A DNA stretch of 64,000 nt from Aradus depressus. Taxonomy: Eukaryota > Arthropoda > Insecta > Hemiptera > Aradidae. Positions within the stretch are counted from its first letter, which is position 1, and every line of letters starts with the position of its first letter. Below the pieces are notes generated by a model. The model was not told where the DNA came from and made no database searches. It was given only the letters and a program-made list of their open reading frames with translations. The DNA is taken from positions 15,130,562 through 15,194,561 of the forward strand of contig OY759217.1 in the NCBI GenBank assembly GCA_963662175.1. Reading direction: 5' to 3'. A program made the translations under genes and the position numbers. Positions 47,588 through 57,017 of the stretch are shown one piece after another.

Positions 47588-47986
47588 TATAGGGTGTCTA
47601 TCTGGGTTGTAAACTCCCAGTTTTTTCGTTACATTCCATGTTCTGCCATTAAAGCTTATCTAAAGAGAATGGGTGAGTAAATATATATATATACATACAT
47701 TTTTTTTTTTTAATTAACGCACCTGCTACCAATATTAGTGGATATGAATATTTATTTTATGTTTTATCTTTAGCAACAAAATACTAGTAGTCCCATTTTT
47801 TATACTAGGCGACTGAATTTTAATTTGCAGAAAATATCAAATTAATAGTAAGCGGACCTAGTTACGATATTTTAAACAATTTTATTTTTGATATCCATTT
47901 TTTTTTTTCGCTACCTAACGAAAATGTAATGGCTTTTTTCTAGCCTCTTTTCCAGAACTTCCATGATCTGGTAGACACCCTGTATA
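47588..47986. mobile_element. Short element with terminal inverted repeats
   Basis: TATAGGGTGTCTATCTGG at the left end pairs with ATCTGGTAGACACCCTGTATA at the right end, with one or two mismatches. The roughly 400-bp interior is AT-rich without a frame. The right end recurs at 60397-60418 (CCTGGTAGACATCCTGTATA), so this is a dispersed family of non-autonomous elements. Confidence 0.7.
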
Positions 47987-48373
47987 TGTATAATTGTTTT
48001 ATTTATTCATTTTATTATTTGTAAATATGCATAATAGTATTTGTAAGGCTGGCACAATCAACAATGAAATGTCTGGTGGTATGAAAGACAATAATATTGG
48101 ACAAATTTCAGAGAAAAATATTAAAATAATTCTTTTGGTAAAAAATGAATAGTAAATAAATAGAACATTCCATGTTTGACTATATTAATAAAGTGTAAAC
48201 GCTAAATTGTTTATTTGATCTCTCAAATAATACTAAGGTAGGTAAAGATATTGATTATCCTACAACTCTGCAGAAAAAGAAGGGGTATAATCGAGATAAT
48301 GAGACAAGAGGTAAGGTGAAAAAGGTAACATTCGTCATGGACGTTATGTAACTGAATGTGAAGAGAATTCCAG

Positions 48374-48511
48374 GGGCCCCCTAACATCTTGCACTCCCCT
48401 TGAGGTTGACACGATCCTGATTGAGACCACGCAAGATGACAGTCATAGCTCCAGGCCAAAGTATGAGATTATTTCAGCCTCTTTAGCTGTCTACTGCGAA
48501 ACGCCACCCAC
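48374..48511 (+). CDS. Orphan exon-like island, unknown product
   Basis: A GC-richer island of 138 bases bounded by an acceptor (GAATTCCAG|GGGCC) and a strong donor (CCCAC|GTAAGT). One plus-strand frame is open throughout and reads GPLTSCTPLEVDTILIETTQ, then PKYEIISASLAVYCETPPT. Other frames contain stops. I do not recognise the protein and could not find a phase-matching neighbour exon within 2 kb on either side. It may be an internal exon of a gene with large introns or a captured fragment. Confidence 0.35.
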
Positions 48512-50059
48512 GTAAGTAATTATTGACACTTGGCATCGAAATTGATAAATTCAAACAACATGGCATGCTTTTTGAATTCAATTGGAAAATTACTATAGAA
48601 AAACGAGTTTATCATAACGCATATCTTCCAGTTATTAGTGGGAGAATAATGAGAGGCTAAAAACGCAATGGACAGATAATACATGTCAATTCTTCTCTAT
48701 AGAGAGGCATATTTCTGTGTTAATGTATTCTACATTTTCTTTTCGTCGCACAATATAATATATAGCAGTATTCTGAATTAGTGAGAGAACAAGTCAAGTA
48801 AAACAAGTGTGATACTACTCCTGTAAGTTTAATCAAATCGATTACTTACAATTAGAAGTACAATCAGCAATAATAAAATAAAACATTCATTGCTTGAATT
48901 CATGGATATGTGGCGCACAATCAGACTTTTGGGTAAGATGGCCTAGCATGATCCCCGACTTTCTCACAGATATTCGACTCAATTAATTGTTTATTGTTCT
49001 CATAGAATCGAAAAAGGCTAAAACACCAAAATTTTCACTTTTTATTAGTGAACTTTCAGGTTGATACACAACTGATAAATTCAGCAAAACATTTTGGAAA
49101 ACAATCCCATAATAATTTCAACCCACCTTCAACTTAAATAAGACCGCCTCTCACCTAGATATAAGATAATAAAATTGAAAATCGCATACATTTGAAGCTT
49201 AATAATACCCAATGGTATTAATAGGGGCTCCAAAAAATCTGACGGGACCCGTAGATGTTAGTTCATAGAGTATACACTATGTATTATGGGACGTTTTCAG
49301 ATGTATCTTACACAAGCGATAAAATTGCACCCTCTCCTGCGTCCGAGATAGGGGGATCATTCTATTCATTTCTGGTGAGACAATACAATGGGTCAAATGT
49401 TGGTTGTTATAATACCCTAAAAGTGCAATGCTCAAGAAATCACTAGCAATTAATTGAACGAGCTTATGCTACATGTGTAATTTCATGAAATGCTAAAAAC
49501 TGTTAAGGAGCTAGAGTTCATTTTGTTGAGCCCGGTCACAACTCGCAGAGGAAATTTTGAAATGACAGCCTAAAACCTAATTCCACGAAATACGCTCTAA
49601 GTACCGTTCCTTAACTGAAGGATACCTCCTAATACTTTTGCTCCCGTAATTAATTCTCATATCTTGCCCATTGTTACATAAACTTTTCATTCTGTAATCC
49701 ATGTTCTTGGAAAAACTTAATTGTATATTTTTCATCGTAACACAAGTTTTAATAGCGCGTAGTGAACAAAAAGAGACAGGTTCACGCAAGAGTTACAACA
49801 GAAGTCTAAATTGAAATGAACCAACTACCTGGTGAAATAATACTGGAAAATATAGAACAGTTATTGGAACGACGAGATTACAATCGAAAACGAACTAAAC
49901 ATAGAAAGTACTAAGAAAGGAGTACACTAGACGAATTTTCTTGTTATTTTATACAAATTATTGTAATTAGTTTATATACGAAAAACCTACTGCAGAATGT
50001 GGGCCCTAAGTGCAAAATGGTTGTCAGGCCCTGGAGCAGGGGAATGAAAAGTGACTTAC
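48512..50059. other. Intergenic or intronic, no firm gene
   Basis: Weak exon-like text at 49301-49374 (acceptor TTTTCAG, donor CTG|GTGAGA) and an F-box-like 32-codon frame at 49816 (see findings). Mitoguardin exons 4 and later would be expected on the minus strand here but I do not see them. Confidence 0.4.
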
Positions 50060-50200
50060 CCATTACTCCAAGTTGTTGTGGACTGAGCTGGGTGACATCT
50101 GGTGGGAGGACGGGGACAGGCTTCTCAGAGTACGATGAGAGGACGGACGGCTGCCTGTGGAGACTGCTGGAGGGGCTCCCTATCATCCGAGCTCCTATAC
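50060..50200 (-). CDS. Miga: Mitoguardin-like gene, coding exon 3
   Basis: Acceptor GACTTGTTAG|GTATAG, donor AATGG|GTAAGT (strong). It encodes GIGARMIGSPSSSLHRQPSV and PPDVTQLSPQQLGVMG. The longer plus-strand frame at 49999-50304 is its shadow. Confidence 0.8.
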
Positions 50201-51479
50201 CTAACAAGTCAAGCCACTTAGTTCATTACTTATTTTCCACATTTAAATTCCTTCTTTTTTGTGTCATCTATCATCAGTTAATAGACGACTTACAATTAGT
50301 TTAAAATGTCCATTAGACTCAACCCAAATAACATTTACCAAGAAAAAAAGTCGAGGCAATAGAATAGAGGTGATCGGATTGGGGCACACCAGGCTAACCT
50401 GACGAGGAGGGAACGTGCCCTGAATTCCAGAGGATATTTGTCGCTTAGGTTAATTTTGCTTATACTGGACGGAAATACTCTCTTGAATAAAACATGGAAT
50501 TGAATTAAACAAATATCTAATAGAAATGTTTTCAGAAAGGGTAAATTATTCTTGAATAACAGAATAATTGGCAAAACTGTGACATGTGTTTGTGACAATA
50601 GATCCAAAGGCTTGACTCTGAAAAAGTTAGATGACAGTTTCCTAAGGATATAATATTTATTATTTCTTAAAACTTTCCAATTTTCAAAGAAATATACTAT
50701 GGTTGGTATGGCCTCTCATACTTCTCATTATCGTTGAATAATACGAATATACTGCCCTTATCTAACTAAAAACTTCAATAATATGTTTAAAGTATTGTCT
50801 ATAAGAAGAACTGTGACTTGAGACAACATTCACTGGACCAAGTACATTGGTATGTTTATTAACAATTCATAAAGTTGGTTTGATACCTTCAACGGGGAGG
50901 TCACTGGTAATCGATTTAGAGGTGGTCGGCTTCAGTTTTCTTTTAACTTTTGCAGAAGAACCGGTCTTCCGACGTTTTAAATACTGTGCGACAATGCTCA
51001 ATAAAGTAGCACCAGCACATGCTGATAAAAAAATAATCTGAAATCAAAAAATCATATAACAGGAGAAATAGGAAGAATCATAGCTTGCACCAGTAAGAAA
51101 ATAATTATATATACAGAAGAATGAAAAATCTATTGATGCATGTTACAATGACAAATTTAAATCTAACATGAATGGGAAAGAAAATACGAGTATCTACAAA
51201 TTTCATGCAACTACAACAAAGAATAACATCAAAGGAAAACTGAGTAATTCTAAGTTATGTGATTGTATTACATTAAACTTCTTTCTTGAAACAAACTCCT
51301 TTTTGAAATACTGTCCATTCCAAAAATAAAAAAAATCTAAGAACGAACAAATACCTAGCTGTACAGCCAGGGTTTCCATACCTATAGCTAATACCCTTTC
51401 TAGATGTATAAGTCGAGTTCGCATTCAGCAAATTCCTTAATTTATAAACCTGACAATGGTGCAATGTCGAAACCGGTAG

Positions 51480-51533
<54 letters not shown>

Positions 51534-51695
51534 CATTTATTTCTTTGTGGAATATACAATAATTCAAAAATAAGTTTGTGTGATATAAATAATAAATCTT
51601 AGTACCTTTTGAGCTCTAGTAAGATTTACGGGAATTAGATTAATACTTCGAAGAGCTGTTGTCAACGGAATTTGTATTTGAGTAGAGAGTGACAT
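50060..51695 (-). CDS. Miga: Mitoguardin-like protein (Miga/FAM73), first three coding exons
   Basis: Minus strand, exons 51606-51695, 50887-51037 and 50060-50200, all joined in frame at GT..AG borders, 127 codons so far, ending in phase 1 and open downstream. The product starts MSLSTQIQIPLTTALRSINL and has a membrane helix, IIFLSACAGATLLSIVAQYL, followed by KRRK, the usual N-terminal anchor of mitoguardins in the mitochondrial outer membrane. Exon 3 is Ser/Pro-rich and ends TQLSPQQLGVMG, the conserved motif that leads into the mitoguardin domain of family members. Known family role: mitochondrial fusion and ER-mitochondria lipid contacts. The large C-terminal domain is not visible in the window. 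It lies head-to-head with the F-box gene. Confidence 0.75.
50887..51037 (-). CDS. Miga: Mitoguardin-like gene, coding exon 2 (membrane anchor)
   Basis: Acceptor TTTTGATTTCAG|ATTAT, donor GTTGAAG|GTATCA on the minus strand. It encodes the membrane helix and a strongly basic stretch (KRRKTGSSAKVKRKLKPTT) typical of the cytosolic side of the mitoguardin anchor. The plus-strand frame through the same bases is a shadow. Confidence 0.8.
51465..51560 (+). repeat. Dispersed repeat family T with (TA)n microsatellite
   Basis: GTCGAAACCGGTAGTATAAT, then about 20 TA units (51484-51525), then TTTCTTTGTGGAATATACAA. It lies in the first intron of the mitoguardin-like gene. The same flanks surround the AT-rich core at 31951-32041. 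Confidence 0.75.
51606..51695 (-). CDS. Miga: Mitoguardin-like gene, coding exon 1
   Basis: ATG at 51695 reading down to AAG at 51606, followed by the donor GTACTA. Thirty residues, ending in NLTRAQK, phase 0. No upstream in-frame ATG is closer; the next ORF upstream on this strand is short. Confidence 0.75.
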
Positions 51696-52429
51696 ATTTT
51701 GTACGCAATAATAAACTAATTAACAAATGTTTCGCATCAGTTTCACAAGTTGGAAAGTTAATTATCCAGTAAGTCCTTACACAACTATAAAATGTTACTT
51801 TATATCGTCAAAAATTCATAATTTTAAATCAGCATGTGACAGTAACACAATAACCTTCAATAATAAACCTTATTTAACCTTCCACGAGAGAATCGATAGG
51901 ACATCAGTCGTACTTTTCACAACGTCGATATCACATTATAGTATTTTTTTAAATTGATTACATTATCAAATTTTAAATGTAAGAGTTTTTAAATGTTATT
52001 TTAAATACACCTTTTGAAATTATATGGAACCCTGTAAACTTGGAGACATACTTTCGGTAATTATTTTAAGGTAGAATAATTCTTACTTGATTGTGTGCAT
52101 CGAGTTTTCTACGAGTTTCATATTACGTGAATTTAATCAGCTGTTGTTTGTGTACTGTTTAACTTTCGATGTTATAGTCAAAGTTAGTTTGTAATAGTGA
52201 TTTTACGATTGATTTTTGTATCTATTTTCCTCTCTAATAGATGATTAACAGTTGTGGAATGGATAAAGGATAACTATTTTTATTTAACAAATATTTTTCA
52301 GTAGTAGCTCAGTATGGATGAACATTACTTCATTATAACGTAGTAATCTCTGTCAGCCATAATCTTGTCATGTCCTAAGGATTCTAATTATTCTTTTCAA
52401 CTAATCAGTGACAAGTAGGTATATTCAGC
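51696..52429. promoter_or_regulatory. Shared 5' region between divergent mitoguardin-like and FBXO42 genes
   Basis: 734 bp separate the two start codons, which point away from each other. The interval must hold both 5' untranslated regions and probably both promoters. I see no clear TATA box and cannot mark start sites; overlapping short open frames here are non-coding. Confidence 0.5.
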
Positions 52430-52589
52430 ATGTCCCGTTCTGATACTACAAGTGAAAAACTCAACACTCAAATAGGAATCAATGATATGCCAAATGAAAT
52501 CTTGGAGTACGTCTTTAGTCTCCTCCCCCCCTACAAAGATTTAGAAAATTGCATGGTGGTATGCAAGCGGTGGCACGAAAATGTTCAAA
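52430..52589 (+). CDS. FBXO42: FBXO42 exon 1 (F-box)
   Basis: ATG at 52430; donor TTCAAA|GTAATG; 53 codons plus one base. It encodes most of the F-box, including [17 protein letters not shown]. The exon is followed by a very short intron of 76 bp. No upstream in-frame ATG without a stop. Confidence 0.9.
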
Positions 52590-55500
52590 GTAATGTCTAT
52601 ATTCCTTATGCATTTTGGAGTACCAAATCAATATATTCACCTTACTAACAAGTAATATATTTCAGGTGTTATTCGCCACAAGAAGATTGATTTTTATCGT
52701 GCCATTAAAAATTTCACTATCCAGTGGGAAAGTAGCAATGAGAATCAAAAGAATCAAGTTATCACAAAGCGGTATTCTCATTCAGCTTGCAGTTTTGGTA
52801 TACATTTTTTGTGTATCTTATTCATTATATAATTTTATATTTTTGAGTTAAATTTATCTATATTATGATAATGCTACCTGATGCATAAAGAAAAAGCATG
52901 AAATGCTTTTAGAAAATATGTGAAATGAATATTTGTCGTACCTACAGAAACTCCTGGTTTTTTTTTTTCATCACTAAAGGCATCTGAGGCGTTAAATTTT
53001 TAAATATATCAAAAAAACAAGTTTTTCAGAAAGCTCAAAAATATATGTTATCACAACTATGAACTGTTAGTAAGTTAAAGATTCATAATAATGAAAATCT
53101 TTCTAAAGCGTTGTGAAGGGCGGAGACATGCACTCTGTTGTGTCATGTGCAGTATTGCATTTTGATTCAGATGAAGTAAATGACAAACTATGTTTTGTTC
53201 GAGAAGACACTTTCAGTACAATTGAGAATTAGAAGGATTGTGTTTGTACCTACTAATTTACTGAATTGGAAAATTTTAAAGTCAAACTCATTTTTGTCAG
53301 AAATTTAACGTCCCATATGTTTCTATTTTCTATTTACCTTTTCCATGATCCTAATATATAGATTACCATGATAAGTAGTCACGATAAAAGGAAACAAAAG
53401 CATAATTCGTACATTAGTGGCAGCTTCGCAGCTTGTTTCGCGCAACCTCGAGCTACCCCCTTTACTATTTGTTACCCTAAATCTCTTCAGATCATTCTAA
53501 ATGCGATTTTCCACGATCCTCGTGATAATAAATTCGTTCTGATTTTAAAAATGTCCTTAATTTTATTTCCATTTTTTCTTTTGAATATAAAGCATTTCCT
53601 GAGGAATCATCTGTTCTGAATGTCACGTTTATTGGTACCTTTTATAAGAGTTCGTTATTGGGTTATTTATTTTAGTCTATAAACCCCTCTAATTGGAGAC
53701 TAGGCCTATAGATTTTGGTGCCAATCGGGTCGGTGATTCACGAAATATAAGCCCTTTTATTGGCTCATGATAACTTCTGCTAAAATGCACAGATTTGGTT
53801 GTTTCTTTTTGTAAAATATTTGTCACGGTGTGGACTCACGATACATTGTATTTAATGCCAATCGGATCTGCTATTTTGGAAATATGTGCAATTCAGCGCA
53901 TATTTTGTGCCTATAACATTATGGAATGAGGGGTTTCAGGTCAATTCCACTGAAATAACTGAACAATAACCACAGCTTACACTTTAACGAAAAATTAAAT
54001 ATTATGAAAAGTGTCAAAAGAAATATCTCTCATTATTATATATTTTTCATTATTTTGAAAGGTAGTGATATAACAGAGAAGTCGTGGTTCTCCATATCAA
54101 TTTTGTTCCGATTTAAGATGTCAACACTGCTTCCATTGAACACATCTGTCTTCAATTTGTATACCTATTCTAGAACCTTCACAGGTGAATATGAGCGAAG
54201 CGAGGCCCGGGGGTTCAAGGGGATGAACACTCCGGCGTGCCTGGGGGTCGAAGGACCCAAGGCGGAGCGGAGCTCCTAATTTTCGAATACATTTCGTAAA
54301 CAATTTTATGCACTAATTTTTATTTTTTAATTGGAGTTCTTAGCTAATATTCATTACTTTCTTGATGCTTTGTTGCAGAAAATTCTATGTATGTATTTGG
54401 CGGGTGTACCTGTACAAGCACCACCTTCAATGACCTATGGCGACTGGACCTGTCCTCTCGACAGTGGCAACGATTGTTAACAATGGGCAGTTATCCCTCC
54501 CCTAAAGCATGCGCCTCCCTCGTCTACTATAACAATTCATTGATATTGTTTGGAGGCTGGACTCATCCGTCCCCATATCCTCTACATCAGGTATAATGGG
54601 TATAGGCATTGGGCCAATATGACGCAGTTGGCAACCATTTTATCATCTTAATCAGTCTGTTATTGCAGTTAACTTGTTTTGTTTTTTTAAATAATTTGTC
54701 AGGCTTGGCGGACCTTCAACGAGCTACACATCTACGATATTGTGACCAATAGATGGAACTGTGTCACCTCCCCCACGACCAGTCCTCCCTCGATGGCAGG
54801 TCATGCGGCCACTGTCCATGGGGACAATATGGTCGTCTTCGGTGGACTCCACGGACACAGTCGCGGGTATCATACAAAATTTTTTTTTTTTTTGTTTTAA
54901 ACATTCAGGAACCCCAGACCAGGCCTCGTCATACCGTCCTATAAGCCTGCTTCCTGTGATATCCAAACCACTAGAGAGACTTCTACTGGACAGACTAACC
55001 TACATCACTGCACAAGACAACCTTCTCCCAGACCATCAATTTGGCTTTCGACAAAGACATTCGACAATACACCAGTGCCATCGTTTGGTCGATTACATCG
55101 CCACCAGCTTTGAAAGAAAAGAGTTTTGCACAGGCGTATTTCTGGACATTGAAAAAGCGTTTGATCGTGTCTGGCACCCAGGCCTGCTCTACACACTTAA
55201 ATCTCACCTTCCTCACACATATTATTTAATACTTAAGTCATTCCTAGAAAACAGAAACTTTAGGGTATCTGAGGGATCTTCCTCATCACATTTTTTGAAG
55301 GTCAAAGCTGGAGTCCCCTAAGGAAGTTCCCTCAGTCCCCTACTCTTCTCAATCTACACAGCACACATTCCACAACACGACAACACACTACTCGCTACAT
55401 ACGCAGACGACACAGCCATTCTCTCAACACACTCAGACCCAACACAAGCAAGCTCACACTTACAGGAACATTTACACCAGCTAACAGATTGGGCCAACAA

Positions 55501-56969
55501 ATGGAGACTAAAAATTAATAGAGACAAATCTCTGCAAACCACATTTACTCTCAGACACAACACTTGTCCACCAGTATACATTAACATCCAGCCCATTCCT
55601 GCATCAGACACTGTCCGATATCTAGGACTTCATTTAGACAGACGTTTAACTTGGACAACTCATATCAGACTGAAACGCACAGACCTCAAAAGACGATTTG
55701 GACGACTGAAATCAATCAATCATCGGACGACGATCGACATTATCGCTTGAAAACAAACTTCACATTTACAACACTATACTAAAACCCATCTGGACTTACG
55801 GCATCGAGATATGGGGATCAGCCAAAAAATCAAACATACAACGCCTTCAGTCATTACAATCCATCATACTACGCCACATTGCCAATGCCCCATTTTACGT
55901 TTCCAACCTCACATTACATAATGACCTCAACATCCCATATGTACCTTCTGTTATCAAGACACGATATCAAAATTTTCACGACAAACTCCATCATCATGCC
56001 AATCCACTTATTCTCCAATTATCCACGAACACTCTCCCCACAAATCCGCCAAGACGTCTAAAGCGGGCATGGCAGAGGGACCTGCTCCAGGACTAGCCTG
56101 GACTCCTCTTCGGTCACGTACCTCAGCAGTACAGCGACACACTTGCCACAGCACATCATCACGATCACTAGTGACAAATGTTGTCGTTGTGAATATGTAA
56201 ATAAATAAATAAAAACATTCAGGGGTTGAACATATTCTCTTCAGAAATAGTCCAATAATTCTAAAAAGCTTAGCAGATCGTTTTTAGTATCATTTCATTT
56301 ATTTCAAAAACATAAAAACATTAAAAAGTGAAGAAAAAAAAACATGAAGTGTTCGAAATGGCTTCCTTAAAAAATTACATTAAAAAAAACAACACATTTT
56401 TGGAACATTCTGAAGAGAGTTTTCTGTAAAGTTTTTATGTCTAATAGTACTAGTAACAAAAATCTTTTAGATTGGATGTCAGTATCGGGACTGAGTTGTT
56501 TTCTTTTGGAGTAACAATAATTGAAATGTTTTGCTTAACATGACATCTCATTTTCTTGGTGCAATTTCTTAGGGAACCTTTTCGGGACCAATGGTTATAG
56601 AAAGTTTTTTTTTGTCTTCTTGGGACCTTTCATACATATTAATGAGATCCTAGTATTTTGTACATACCTCCTAGTTCACCGCCTTTATTCTGGACTTAGC
56701 TGTAATCTTTCGAAATGACATTGAAAGTGCATATCGATGGTGTTGAAACGCAAGCTCGAAATCCCTAATTTTTCGGGAGGATTTTACTTAAAAATAACAT
56801 GGGGAAATTAACATACCAGTTTAGTATCTAATATTCAGGCGTTAACGCAGAAGAAAGACAAATGACATACAATGAAGTTTTTAATTATTTTACATATTTT
56901 TCTACTTCGTTTTCACTTTTAAGATATCCAGAGAAGGTGCATTATAATTTCCTTCATATGATTCCATTT

Positions 56970-57017
<48 letters not shown>

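Larger units (their letters stand above)
44972..48373. other. Intergenic, repeats but no gene recognised
   Basis: AT-rich. Contains the dispersed repeat family D copy at 46685-46900 and a terminal-inverted-repeat element at 47588-47986. Open frames are short and featureless. Confidence 0.45.

Noticed and set aside
49999..50304. 101-codon plus-strand frame
   Set aside because: It is antisense to the mitoguardin-like exon 3, which has good splice sites, phase continuity and a family motif.
54761..55321. A fused kelch-reverse transcriptase protein
   Set aside because: The target duplication at 54899 and 56213 shows an insertion within an intron; exon 4 has a proper donor before the element.
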